Assembly (NCBI GenBank): GCA_963678445.1
Contig: OY782877.1
Location: 3,224,001 to 3,288,000, forward strand
Source: G963678445 sp963678445
GTDB lineage: Bacteria; Hydrogenedentota; Hydrogenedentia; Hydrogenedentales; G963678445
Direction of reading: 5' to 3'
Length of the DNA stretch: 64,000 bases
The notes beneath the pieces were generated by a model that saw only the letters and a list, made by a program, of their open reading frames with translations, had not been told where the DNA came from and made no database searches. A program made the position numbers and the translations under genes. Below are positions 15,964 through 23,943 of this stretch, piece by piece. How positions within the stretch are numbered: the first letter of the stretch is position 1; each line of letters begins with the position of its first letter.

Positions 15964-17157
15964 ATGTGGAATAGAATCAGCGTCGGAATCCTGCCTGCTC
16001 GCGCACTTATTGTACTGTGTCTCCTCTCCGCGATTGCGGCGGGGCCGGCTCAAGGTGTCAGTATTGAACAGGATCCCTCTGAATACCCCCGTTCCGTGGA
16101 TCTCTTTGTTCGAGGATCGGATGGCATAGCGCTACACCGTATTCCTGCCCTCACGGTAACCTCAAAAGGCACCTTGATCGCGGTTGCCGATGCGCGTGTG
16201 GATGAAGGCGATGATCTTCCAAACAACATTGATCTCGTCATGCGCCGGAGCTTTGATCTGGGCCGAACCTGGACCCCCAGCGAGGTAATTGTCGATTTCC
16301 CCGGTACAGAGGGCGCGGGAGATGCCAGCCTCTTGACCGATCGTGAGACCGGTCGGGTCTTCCTTTTCTACACCTATGGTCCGGAGGGCATTGGCTCTAC
16401 GCAAAGCCAGCCAGGACTTGATGGCCCAACGGTTCAACTCCAAATCATCCACAGCGATGACGAAGGGGCCAGCTGGTCGGAAGCACTTCACCTGAATCCG
16501 CAAGTAAAAGACCCCGCATGGAGTGCGGTCTGGTCCTCCCCGGGTCACGGCTTTCAGACCCCTTCGGGACGCCTCTATTTCCCCCTTTCACGCAAATCCG
16601 ATACCCTGTATTCGCACTTTATCTATAGCGATGACCATGGAGCAACTTGGAAAATCACCGCCCCTGCGGGTCGTAACACAAACGAGTCCATGGGCGTTGT
16701 CCTGGATGATGGCCGCTTGATGGCCAATATGCGTAGCATGGACGGAAAACATCAGCGGATAGTTTCTGTTTCCAGTGACGGTGGCAAGACCTGGAGTGCC
16801 CAGTATCATGACGCCACCCTGATCGAGGCCGAATGTCAGGCTAGCCTGATTCGCTATTCCTGCCTCTCCGCCGGAGATGATAAAAATCGCCTGCTCTTTG
16901 CCAATCCCGCGAGCACGAAACGGGAAAACATGACCATCCGCCTCAGTTACGACGAAGGCCAGACCTGGCCGATTTCCAAGTCCATCTGGCCCGGCGTCGC
17001 GGGATACTCCGCGCTCGCGGTGCTCCCGGATGGATCCGTGGGGCTCTTTTACGAACACGGCGTACAGCACGCCACCGATCAACTTGCCTTTGTTCGCTTC
17101 ACCCTGGAATGGCTCACCAGCGGTAAAGACAAAGGCTTTAAGCCTAGGAAACAGTAG
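15964..17157 (+). CDS. exported exo-alpha-sialidase (BNR/Asp-box, GH33-like)
   Basis: 397 residues from the ATG at 15964, which has AAGGA upstream and gives a signal peptide ending near GPAQG. The sialidase signature Arg is in HRIPALTV. Five Asp boxes of the S-x-D-x-G-x-T/S-W type are visible (SFDLGRTW, SDDEGASW, SDDHGATW, SSDGGKTW, SYDEGQTW), which define the six-bladed propeller. It should release terminal sialic acids from host or environmental glycans outside the cytoplasm. No sialic-acid catabolic genes lie next to it, but amino-sugar functions occur elsewhere in the window (GH109-type gene, sugar kinase-MurQ fusion). It lies just outside the island. Confidence 0.9.
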   Translation: MWNRISVGILPARALIVLCLLSAIAAGPAQGVSIEQDPSEYPRSVDLFVRGSDGIALHRIPALTVTSKGTLIAVADARVDEGDDLPNNIDLVMRRSFDLGRTWTPSEVIVDFPGTEGAGDASLLTDRETGRVFLFYTYGPEGIGSTQSQPGLDGPTVQLQIIHSDDEGASWSEALHLNPQVKDPAWSAVWSSPGHGFQTPSGRLYFPLSRKSDTLYSHFIYSDDHGATWKITAPAGRNTNESMGVVLDDGRLMANMRSMDGKHQRIVSVSSDGGKTWSAQYHDATLIEAECQASLIRYSCLSAGDDKNRLLFANPASTKRENMTIRLSYDEGQTWPISKSIWPGVAGYSALAVLPDGSVGLFYEHGVQHATDQLAFVRFTLEWLTSGKDKGFKPRKQ

Positions 17158-17339
17158 CAGGCAGGGAGAAACGCAAAGGAAAACTTTGAAAATCCGAGGG
17201 AGGCATGGCGGGAAGCAACGAAGGATACAGAGTGGAACGAGCCGGGATGAATAATTCCGGTAAAGCGCGTCCGGCATCTAAGGAGTTGCATGTTCCTTTT
17301 TTAAAAAGTAGTTTTTTTGACTTCTTCCCCGATATTTTC

Positions 17340-17404
17340 CTAGAGCGTTTTAACTAAACGACTATGCATTTTTAGCGCATAATCGTGTAGTTAAAACGCT
17401 CTAG
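17340..17404. repeat. 65-bp near-perfect palindrome between convergent genes
   Basis: The arms start ctagagcgttttaacta and end with the complement tagttaaaacgctctag; a few mismatches occur within about 28-bp arms around the centre atttttag. It lies between the sialidase and arsC, overlapping the arsC stop, and would form a long hairpin in either transcript. There is no clear T-tract. It may be a bidirectional terminator or a palindromic repeat element. Confidence 0.75.
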
Positions 17405-17847
17405 TTGTTCAATGCTTCAGGTAGGGTTTCGACAAAGGCTTTGATTTGGTCTCGGATGTTTCTATAGCATTCCAACTGTTCCTCTTCGGATGCGCCTTGC
17501 TCTGCAAGTTCTTTGGCCATCTTTGGCGGATCGGCAAATCCGACATGTACTACTTTGCAGTTGCCAGGGAAGAGTGGACAGGTCTCGTGAGCGTGCCCGC
17601 AAACGGTGACTATTGCATCCAGTTTGAGGTCTTTGAATTCATTGATGTGTTGGGACTTCTGCCTTGAAATATCAACACCTACCTCGGCCATCACGCTTAC
17701 AGCGTTTGGATTGAGGCCGTGTGTTTCGATTCCGGCTGAATAGGCCTCGATGGAGTCACCTTTCAGATGACGGGTCCAGCCTTCTGCTATCTGGCTACGG
17801 CATGAATTCCCGGTGCAAAGGAAAAGTACCTTTAGTTTTTCGCTCAT
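17401..17847 (-). CDS. arsC: arsenate reductase, low-molecular-weight phosphatase type
   Basis: 148 residues. The phosphatase-like loop CTGNSCRS (Cys11) is at the N-terminus and the second and third redox cysteines are in VTVCGHAHETCP. This is the thioredoxin-coupled ArsC class, which reduces arsenate to arsenite in the cytoplasm. AAGGAA precedes the ATG. It is the last gene of the minus-strand arsenic operon, with thioredoxin-family proteins encoded upstream that could serve as partners (inference). Confidence 0.93.
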   Translation of the reverse strand: MSEKLKVLFLCTGNSCRSQIAEGWTRHLKGDSIEAYSAGIETHGLNPNAVSVMAEVGVDISRQKSQHINEFKDLKLDAIVTVCGHAHETCPLFPGNCKVVHVGFADPPKMAKELAEQGASEEEQLECYRNIRDQIKAFVETLPEALNN

Positions 17848-17868
17848 GGTTTATTTCCTTACTATGTT

Positions 17869-17890
17869 AAAGCGGTCCAGTGACCGCTTT
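17869..17890. promoter_or_regulatory. intercistronic hairpin
   Basis: A perfect 9-bp stem aaagcggtc / gaccgcttt with loop cagt, located between the ArsG-like gene and arsC on the minus strand. No T-tract follows, so it may modulate mRNA stability. It resembles the ends of the dispersed repeat (gctggaccgcttt). Confidence 0.5.
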
Positions 17891-17898
17891 AGCTAATT

Positions 17899-18585
17899 TT
17901 ACGCGAAAATGCCGTAAATATGTGTCAGGCAGTAGTAGAGTCCCGCGAGAATGAAGGCGGTACCGGCTAGTCGTCTGATCCATAGTTCGACGTGTGTGAG
18001 GCGGTTGAATGCTTTTGCGACATAGGCTGATCCAATGGCCATGAGAAGGGCAAATAGCACCACGGGCAATGAGGTTCCAACGCCATAGACGACCGGCAGC
18101 ATGACTGATGACTCATGCTTTAACGCCAGGGGAAGCAGACCGCCGAAAAACAGGCCTGCTGATACCGGGCAGAAAGAGAGTGCAAACAGAAAGCCGATCG
18201 GAATGGCCCAAAGCAAGCCACCTTTCTTTGCCTTTTCCTGAAGTTTCTCAGCGCCGATGTGCAGTGATGCACCGGAACCGACCCACCCAAGAAGAACCAG
18301 TCCAAGTATAATCAGAATCGGTCCGAGTGCTTCGTTCATGTATTTTTGTAAAAAACGGGAGGCCTCTGCGCTGCCGAGCATTCCGGCAGTGATAACAACC
18401 CCCAGCAGGACATAGGCGATGGTCCGCCCTGCTGAATAAAGAAGGCCGGAGCCAATGACATGATTTTTCTGTCCGGCTTTTCGCCCTATAAAGGAGATGG
18501 CTGCGATGTTGGTTGCCAGTGGACAAGGGCTGATCGCCGTCAGGATGCCAAGCCACAGGGCGGAAAAAAAGAGCGTCCAGTTCAT
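17899..18585 (-). CDS. ArsG/CcdA-type membrane permease in the arsenic operon
   Basis: 228 residues with about six membrane helices. It has the paired motifs of the CcdA/DsbD family, SPCPLATN near the N-terminus and SFCPVSAGLFFG in the middle, each with one cysteine, separated by a charged loop (about 108-122). Such proteins found with an ArsF-like partner are called ArsG and have been linked to efflux of aromatic arsenicals; alternatively it shuttles electrons to periplasmic thioredoxin-like proteins. It overlaps the ArsF-like gene by 4 bases. The arsenic role rests on context plus family. Confidence 0.8.
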   Translation of the reverse strand: MNWTLFFSALWLGILTAISPCPLATNIAAISFIGRKAGQKNHVIGSGLLYSAGRTIAYVLLGVVITAGMLGSAEASRFLQKYMNEALGPILIILGLVLLGWVGSGASLHIGAEKLQEKAKKGGLLWAIPIGFLFALSFCPVSAGLFFGGLLPLALKHESSVMLPVVYGVGTSLPVVLFALLMAIGSAYVAKAFNRLTHVELWIRRLAGTAFILAGLYYCLTHIYGIFA

Positions 18586-19052
18586 ACCGAGCCTCCGCTC
18601 TTTTTAAGATATCCGTCGATGGCCTCGCTGATGTAGCGATTGAAACTTTCGGGCTCTTTCATCTTGGTCCAGACGTCGTCCAGCCGTTTGTAATCGAGCG
18701 TGACGCCATCTTTGACCTCGGCAACCACGACACAACTGGCAGCCACGTCAAATTGCTTGGCTAATGCTTCGTTCTCCTGAAAATCATCCTCGATCCACTG
18801 AATTTTTCCTTCAGTCAGTTGCTTACTATAGGCGCTGTCCAGCAGTTCGCGGGTCATTTTTTCGATGGTATTGCATGTGACGCAGCGAAAGGTCGAGTGC
18901 AGATAATAGACCGCCACCTGACGACCGTTTCCGTTCGGAACAGTTCTCGCTTGCCGATCCAACTTCACGGAATGTTTGCCCAACGCAAATCCGATGCTGA
19001 TCAAGGCAAAAGCCAGCAGGCAGTTGGTCAGGATTTTTTTCAACCGTTCCAT
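18582..19052 (-). CDS. ArsF-like exported thiol protein
   Basis: 156 residues with an N-terminal membrane segment (LLAFALISIGFALG) and a soluble thioredoxin-like part holding CVTC, here in the context YYLHSTFRCVTCNTIE. This pattern matches the proteins annotated as ArsF family, which accompany an ArsG permease. The C-terminus overlaps the start of the ArsG-like gene. It probably sits in the periplasm anchored to the membrane and exchanges electrons with the permease. Confidence 0.78.
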   Translation of the reverse strand: MERLKKILTNCLLAFALISIGFALGKHSVKLDRQARTVPNGNGRQVAVYYLHSTFRCVTCNTIEKMTRELLDSAYSKQLTEGKIQWIEDDFQENEALAKQFDVAASCVVVAEVKDGVTLDYKRLDDVWTKMKEPESFNRYISEAIDGYLKKSGGSV

Positions 19053-19058
19053 AGGATC

Positions 19059-19526
19059 TTACTCACTTCCCGCAGTATCTGTTTTGGCGGGGCTTTTTTT
19101 CTGTTTAACGGGCTTGAAGGTGAATCCGAGTTCCTTCCATTTTTTGAGAAGGTCTTCCTTGGAGATGAACCCTTCGTGCCGCCACAGTTCTTTTCCTTTG
19201 GCATCAAAGAAGATTTGTGTGGGAATGGAGCGGATTCCATGCGCCATAGCTTTTTCCTTATTTTCGGGCTTCCATACATCGATGAACTCCACATCGAATA
19301 CGCCTTTGTACTCATTGCTCAACTCATTCAGAATAGGAGCCATCTTTCTACAGGGAATGCATTTATGCGCGCCGAGATCGAGCAGTTTCGGCAATTTCTG
19401 TGCAGCTTCTGCTTTCGACGCGCTCTCTGTCTTTTTCGCTTCCGTATCCTGGCTGCCGCAGGCGCTCACCGTAAACAGGCAAAGGCTCATGAAGAGAAAC
19501 AGAGTGTTTTTCAGGAGCGTTTTCAT
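19059..19526 (-). CDS. thioredoxin-family lipoprotein
   Basis: 155 residues. The signal peptide ends in a lipobox-like SAC (MSLCLFTVSACGS), so it is likely a lipoprotein. The thioredoxin fold follows with the redox motif CIPC in GAHKCIPCRKMAP and the cis-Pro in RSIPTQIFF. The start codon overlaps the stop of the small remnant frame 19523-19648 (ATGA), showing translational coupling. It may recycle the periplasmic thiols of the arsenic system. Confidence 0.87.
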   Translation of the reverse strand: MKTLLKNTLFLFMSLCLFTVSACGSQDTEAKKTESASKAEAAQKLPKLLDLGAHKCIPCRKMAPILNELSNEYKGVFDVEFIDVWKPENKEKAMAHGIRSIPTQIFFDAKGKELWRHEGFISKEDLLKKWKELGFTFKPVKQKKSPAKTDTAGSE

Positions 19527-19648
19527 GAAGACACCTCCTGCAGCAGGGCTGCACCTTGGTCGGATATAGCGCCCACATCAGCCGCACCGGAGCAGGAAAA
19601 TATGAGTTTTGGTGCGTCACCGCATTCACATTTACAATGGCTACTCAT
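19523..19648 (-). pseudogene. remnant of a DGC-type putative zinc-binding protein
   Basis: A 41-residue frame starting MSSHCKCECGDAPKLIF and continuing SCSGAADVGAISDQ. This is the N-terminus of the DGC-domain 'putative zinc-binding protein' family that often accompanies arsenic and thioredoxin genes, but it stops after about a third of the domain. The stop overlaps the next start as ATGA. It looks like an internal deletion that fused the N-terminus to the translation signal of the next gene; a role as a coupling leader peptide is possible. Confidence 0.72.
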
Positions 19649-19665
19649 GAGGAGTGTCTCCTTTG

Positions 19666-19896
19666 CTACTTTAAGAATCCTTTGAGTTCATCCATGGTTG
19701 GGACCTTGCCGACAACCTTGACGGTACCATCTACAACGAGGGCGGGCGTTATCATCACGCCGAAGGACATGATTTGATTGATGTCTGTCACTTTCTCCAG
19801 TTCGTAATCGAGCTGGAGCTCTTTGGCTGCGGCCTCTGCGGTTTCCGCCAGTTTTTTGCATTTGGGGCAGCCGGTGCCCAGGATCTGAATTTTCAT
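19666..19896 (-). CDS. small thioredoxin-like redox protein
   Basis: 76 residues. The redox motif CPKC lies at 10-13 (GTGCPKCKK), and the cis-Pro region is ITPALVVDG. This short type ('redox-active disulfide protein 2') is cytoplasmic and frequently follows DUF318 permease genes. It lies 21 bases downstream of the permease stop in the arsenic operon. Confidence 0.9.
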   Translation of the reverse strand: MKIQILGTGCPKCKKLAETAEAAAKELQLDYELEKVTDINQIMSFGVMITPALVVDGTVKVVGKVPTMDELKGFLK

Positions 19897-19917
19897 TGTT
19901 AACCTCCGATAGATTGT

Positions 19918-21225
19918 TTATCCGAAAAAGGTTCCAAACAGTATTCCGCTGATGGTGGCCATTACGATCACGAGTGAAACAAAGACAAGGGTTTTTTTGG
20001 TTCCGAGCACGCTGCGAATGACCAGCATGTTTGGAAGGCTCAAGGCGGGTCCCGCCAGAAGCAGTGCCAATGCAGGACCTTTGCCCATTCCGTTACCGAT
20101 CAGTCCTTGCAGAATCGGCACTTCGGTCAGTGTGGCGAAGTACATGAATGCACCGGCAAATGAGGCAAAAAAGTTGGCCGATAGCGTATTGCCGCCGACT
20201 GCTTTTGCAACCCATTCGGAAGGGATGAGTCCTTCATGTCCGACTCGTCCCAGTAGTGCCCCTGCGATGAGAACACCGAAGAGCAGCAAGGGCATGATCT
20301 GCTTGGCAAAGCCCCATGAGGATGAAAACCACTCGGACGTTTCTCCTTTATCGGTACTGGTGAAGATCGATAAACCAATTGTGCCTGCAGAAAAAGCAAA
20401 CAGGGGGTGCTCAGGGAAAGCGACCGCAAGGCCGGTGACCGGCACGGCGGTTAGCGCAACTTTCCACCATGCGGTTTCGAACCAGCATACAAGCATGACG
20501 CCCAGGGCTATCGCAAAGAAAGTGGTGACAATCCATTTGGCGCTGTAAATGAAGGCCCAAAGTCCTGTTGCTACATCAGGCTTGCCCCAGTTGGCAAACA
20601 CAAGGATTCCTGCCATCGAAGCAAAGTAAAGCGCGTTCTGCCAAAGTGTTCGTTTGACTTCCTCTTCCGGCATGAGTAATTGCGCCTCGGCTTTTTGCTT
20701 CTCTTCCTTTATGAAAATCAGATGCATCAGTACACCGATGACCACGCTGAAAATAATCGCGCCGACCGCCCGTGCGATCCCAAGTTCGATGCCTAGCACT
20801 CTGGCTGTCAATACGATGGCCAGCACGTTAATTGCCGGGCCGGAATAAAGGAAAGCTGTGGCTGGACCAAGACCGGCCCCCATACGGTAAATTCCAGCAA
20901 ACAGAGGTAGAACAGTACAGGAACAGACCGCCAGAATGGTTCCGGATACAGATGCAACACCGTAGGCAAGAATCTTATTGGCTTTGGCTCCGAGGTATTT
21001 CATAACCGAGGCCTGGCTGACAAAGACAGCTATCGCTCCGGCAATAAAAAAGGCAGGGATCAGACAAAGCAATACATGTTCCTGCGCATACCACTTGGCC
21101 AGATGAAGCGCCTCCATCACGGCATTGTCAAATCGTTCTTCGCCAACCGGCAGATAGAAAAACACCAGGAATACCCCGGCTATTACTGCCAGTTTTTTCC
21201 ATTCAGATTTCCAATCCATAGACAC
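19918..21225 (-). CDS. DUF318 permease (ArsP-like), putative organoarsenical or metal exporter
   Basis: 435 residues with about ten membrane helices. The family signature VCSCTVLPLFAGIYRMGAG with paired cysteines is present, as is the second repeat (TLTEVPILQGLIGNGMGKGP, LLLAGPALSLPNMLVI). DUF318 includes ArsP, which exports trivalent organoarsenicals. The arsR gene directly upstream and arsC downstream support an arsenic role; the exact substrate is not shown by the sequence. Confidence 0.88.
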   Translation of the reverse strand: MSMDWKSEWKKLAVIAGVFLVFFYLPVGEERFDNAVMEALHLAKWYAQEHVLLCLIPAFFIAGAIAVFVSQASVMKYLGAKANKILAYGVASVSGTILAVCSCTVLPLFAGIYRMGAGLGPATAFLYSGPAINVLAIVLTARVLGIELGIARAVGAIIFSVVIGVLMHLIFIKEEKQKAEAQLLMPEEEVKRTLWQNALYFASMAGILVFANWGKPDVATGLWAFIYSAKWIVTTFFAIALGVMLVCWFETAWWKVALTAVPVTGLAVAFPEHPLFAFSAGTIGLSIFTSTDKGETSEWFSSSWGFAKQIMPLLLFGVLIAGALLGRVGHEGLIPSEWVAKAVGGNTLSANFFASFAGAFMYFATLTEVPILQGLIGNGMGKGPALALLLAGPALSLPNMLVIRSVLGTKKTLVFVSLVIVMATISGILFGTFFG

Positions 21226-21270
21226 CTCTAATGGTCATTTTGTCATTTAACCAAGTATCGGCTAAAAAAA

Positions 21271-21591
21271 TTATTTCAGTAAAGCAGCCTGTGCCTTCAC
21301 CTGAGATTCGATGACTGCTTCCACGCAGCTCATAAATCTGAGGACGCATGGCACCTTTAATCGATAATAAACCTGTTTTCCGCGTTTATCGTCCTCAACA
21401 ATCCCCGCCTGTTTCAGCACGGCCAGATGCTTTGAGATGGTGGAGAAATCTGCATCGACAGCATCGGCAAATTCACAGACGCAGCGTTCTCCATCGGCCA
21501 GCTGCTCGGCCATCCAGAGGCGCGTGGGATGGGCCAGTGCCTTAAGCACCTTGGCCTTGGCGTCATATATCAACTTGTCTTTTTCATTCAT
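21271..21591 (-). CDS. arsR: ArsR-family metalloregulatory repressor
   Basis: 106 residues with a winged helix-turn-helix (ADFSTISKHLAVLKQAGIV). The metal-sensing CVC motif lies in ERCVCEF before the recognition helix, and two more cysteines occur at the C-terminus (VPCVLRFMSC). ArsR repressors release DNA on binding arsenite. It is the first gene of the minus-strand operon, preceded by a promoter with an internal palindrome. Confidence 0.93.
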   Translation of the reverse strand: MNEKDKLIYDAKAKVLKALAHPTRLWMAEQLADGERCVCEFADAVDADFSTISKHLAVLKQAGIVEDDKRGKQVYYRLKVPCVLRFMSCVEAVIESQVKAQAALLK

Positions 21592-21618
21592 AGCTTAGCC
21601 TTTACGTTTGCATATATG

Positions 21619-21649
21619 GTAATATAACCAAATGTTCTGAGAATGTCAA
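21619..21649 (-). promoter_or_regulatory. ars operon promoter and likely ArsR operator
   Basis: On the minus strand TTGACA (21644-21649), 17 bases, TATATT (21621-21626). The -10 is inside the imperfect palindrome GGTTATATTACC, a plausible ArsR site. The promoter lies about 30 bases upstream of arsR. Confidence 0.75.
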
Positions 21650-21786
21650 GAGCGCTTTGGCTTTTTTTTGGGGGAGTTTGATGTCGAGCGGTAATCGACT
21701 TCGTATTATCGTGATGTTAAGGATGAATATGCATTGTATTGTGGGTTAGACTAATATGCAGTTACAACCGATAGGAACTTGAAACT

Positions 21787-22497
21787 ATGAAGACCCCTGT
21801 GATTTTTATAATGGCCTGTCTTGTTGCTTTGACATGTACCGCCTTTGCTGCTGAGGAACCCGTTTCGCTGTTCAATGGCAAGGACCTGGCGGGATGGCAT
21901 GCCGATGTTCCGGCGATGGACGATGATCCCAATGTGAGCAGTCCGTTTATCCTTCGTGACGGCATGCTGGTTAGTTTGGGCGACCCCCGCGGTCATCTTA
22001 TCACGGACGCGGAATATGAGAATTATCAGCTGGAGGTCGAATACCGGTTTTCGGCCAAGCCTGGCAATTGTGGTGTGCTGGTGCACGCTTCTACGCCCCG
22101 CTGCCTTTACGAGATGTTTCCAAAATCTATGGAGGTGCAGATGGAGCATAGGAACGCGGGTGATTTCTGGTGTATCTGTCTCGACATTAAGGTGCCGGAT
22201 ATGGAAAAACGCCGTGGGCCCAAAGCGGAATGGGGCGTTGAGGCGGGTAAAAAGCGTCGCATCCTGAACCTGACGGATCGCTCCGAGAAGCGGGCAGGGA
22301 AATGGAACCGGATGGTGATTGAGTGCTTGGGCGATGAGATCAAGGTGTGGGTCAACGACGATTTTGTTAATTACGGTTTCGACTGCGAAGCATCCAAAGG
22401 GCAAATTGCTATCCAGGCGGAAGGTTCGGAAGTAGAGTTCCGGAAGCTGCTTTTGACGCCGATCAAAGCGTTTAGTCCGGAAAAAGAAGAAAAGTAG
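21787..22497 (+). CDS. exported DUF1080 (3-keto-disaccharide hydrolase-like) protein
   Basis: 236 residues with a signal peptide (MKTPVIFIMACLVALTCTAFA). The start of the DUF1080 fold is plain: VSLFNGKDLAGWHAD, followed by GMLVSLGDPRGHLITDAEYENYQLEVEYRF and the end pattern GQIAIQAEGSEVEFRKLLLTPI. The fold is a concanavalin-like jelly roll; some members hydrolyse 3-keto-glycosides. It stands alone between the ars promoter and the cobalamin riboswitch. Confidence 0.9.
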   Translation: MKTPVIFIMACLVALTCTAFAAEEPVSLFNGKDLAGWHADVPAMDDDPNVSSPFILRDGMLVSLGDPRGHLITDAEYENYQLEVEYRFSAKPGNCGVLVHASTPRCLYEMFPKSMEVQMEHRNAGDFWCICLDIKVPDMEKRRGPKAEWGVEAGKKRRILNLTDRSEKRAGKWNRMVIECLGDEIKVWVNDDFVNYGFDCEASKGQIAIQAEGSEVEFRKLLLTPIKAFSPEKEEK

Positions 22498-22558
22498 TAG
22501 GGAAAATTAGCTCCGCAGTTCTTGATTTTCAATCGAGATTTGCGGAGGAACGTCTGTG

Positions 22559-22755
22559 ATACGGGTGCGCCGGACAAGGAGAGCCTTCCCTGTCCGGCGC
22601 TGCAAGAGGGAACCCGGTGCGAATCCGGGACTGGCCCGCAGCGGTAATTGGGAACGAATACCACCAGAGCCACTGGGTCTTACGATCTGGGAAGGGGTGG
22701 TAGTAGTAACTCGCGAATGCGAAATGCCCATAAGTCCGAATACCTGCCCACGTAT
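22559..22755 (+). promoter_or_regulatory. cobalamin (B12) riboswitch
   Basis: Conserved blocks occur in order: GGGTGC; AAGAGGGAA; CCGGTGCGAATCCGGGACTGG followed by CCCGCAGCGGTAA; GAGCCACTGGG; CTGGGAAGG; and the B12-box-like AAGTCCGAATACCTGCC with one departure from the consensus. The ends atacg/cgtat can form P1. It should bind a cobalamin and repress the corrinoid salvage genes that begin at 23107. Confidence 0.93.
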
Positions 22756-22772
22756 TGTTCATTATTCCCGTG

Positions 22773-22829
22773 AAAGCGGGGAAGCGTTTCTTCTCGAGGA
22801 CAAGGAGAGAGCGTTTGTGCCGCTTTTTC
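22773..22829 (+). terminator. possible riboswitch expression platform (terminator)
   Basis: aaagcgg at 22773-22779 can pair with ccgcttt at 22820-22826, with partial pairing inside and a short T-run (CTTTTTC). It lies just past the riboswitch and could be its terminator, but the fold was not computed. Confidence 0.35.
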
Positions 22830-22976
22830 GTATATTCTTAGACTGGCTAAGTCTTTTCTATACGCTGTTCTTTGAAGTGCCTTGGCGAAGCGTTCCTTCC
22901 TCGAGTGAATCCCCCTGCTGCGTTGATCCTGTGGATAGCTGTTTGCGTTTACCCTCGATGAGTGGGGAGTGCTGTT

Positions 22977-23102
22977 ATGCGCAATCGTGATTATCTGGAG
23001 GTAGTCAAATCTTGCCTGTTCTACGAAAGGGATTGGAGCCGCAAGTTGTTGTGTCGGTTACTCCGTTTATATCGACATCGCACTGACGGAAGGAGAGCGT
23101 AA
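22977..23102 (+). CDS. possible 41-residue leader peptide before cbiR
   Basis: A frame of 41 codons starts MRNRDYLEVVKSC and ends 4 bases before the cbiR ATG. It is Arg-rich and basic at the C-terminus. The cbiR ribosome site (AAGGAGAG) lies inside its last codons, which would allow coupling. No family is recognised; it may be chance in the unusually long leader (350 bases between riboswitch and cbiR). Confidence 0.3.
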   Translation: MRNRDYLEVVKSCLFYERDWSRKLLCRLLRLYRHRTDGRRA

Positions 23103-23106
23103 ACGA

Positions 23107-23943
23107 ATGAAGTCATTTTCTACCGACAATGCCGTGTCTGTCCCCCGAGGGCGTCTACCTTTCCGGCTGGGTACGACCTCCTACATCATCCCGGCCGACA
23201 TTCTGCCAAACCTGCACCATCTCAGTGGTCGGGTCGATGATGTGGAACTGGTGCTTTTTGAATCAGACGAGTTTTCGAATCTTCCTTCACCAGCAGATAT
23301 CGAGGCAATGGCAACGCTGGCCAGGAAACATGAACTTACGTTCACCGTCCATTTACCGCTGGATGCACATACGGGTAGCGCCGATGAGGAAGAGCGTGTT
23401 TCATCGGTTGCTAAATGCCGCCGGGTGATTGAATTGACGGCACCGCTGAGCCCTTTTGCATGGGTGCTGCATCTTGCAGGGGACAGGCGTGGCAATGTTC
23501 CATCCGATGATATGCCGCGCTGGGTTGAACAGCACCAGCGCTCTCTGGCGCAGCTTCTGGAAAACGGTGTTCCCCCTTCGCTGATATGCGTTGAAACGTT
23601 AGACTACGACTTCGACTATGTTGCATCTCTTGTAGAGGAATTCAACCTCTCCGTCTGCCTCGATATCGGGCACCTGCTGGTTATGGGTCGGGATGTGGAG
23701 GCGCATATTGATCGCTGGATTGATCGCACGCGTATATTTCATATCCATGGCATCGACACCACGGGAAAGGATCACAGTAGTCTGCGCTATCTGCCCAAAG
23801 GCTTGCTGGAAGGCTTGGCGTCTCGGCTCGGTGCATTGCCATTGGACGATATGCGTGTGATGACAATGGAAGTTTTCGGGGAAGAGGATTTTGAGGGTTC
23901 GATGAGTACTGTGATGGAAAGGCTGGCGACATGGCTGAAGTGA
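23107..23943 (+). CDS. cbiR: cobamide-remodelling phosphodiesterase CbiR
   Basis: 278 residues with a TIM-barrel of the xylose isomerase/AP-endonuclease superfamily. Metal-ligand segments are visible: FTVHLPLDAH, WVLHLAG, CVETLDYD, CLDIGHLL, FHIHG and MTMEVFG. CbiR removes the lower ligand from complete cobamides, giving a cobinamide product for re-assembly with a preferred base. It was described in Akkermansia. Here it heads a riboswitch-controlled operon with CobU, CobT and CobS, exactly the enzymes that rebuild the cobamide. It overlaps cobU by 13 bases. Confidence 0.88.
   Translation: MKSFSTDNAVSVPRGRLPFRLGTTSYIIPADILPNLHHLSGRVDDVELVLFESDEFSNLPSPADIEAMATLARKHELTFTVHLPLDAHTGSADEEERVSSVAKCRRVIELTAPLSPFAWVLHLAGDRRGNVPSDDMPRWVEQHQRSLAQLLENGVPPSLICVETLDYDFDYVASLVEEFNLSVCLDIGHLLVMGRDVEAHIDRWIDRTRIFHIHGIDTTGKDHSSLRYLPKGLLEGLASRLGALPLDDMRVMTMEVFGEEDFEGSMSTVMERLATWLK

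Noticed and set aside
22556..22990. 144-codon frame over the cobalamin riboswitch
   Set aside because: Most of it is the conserved aptamer; the protein has no motif.
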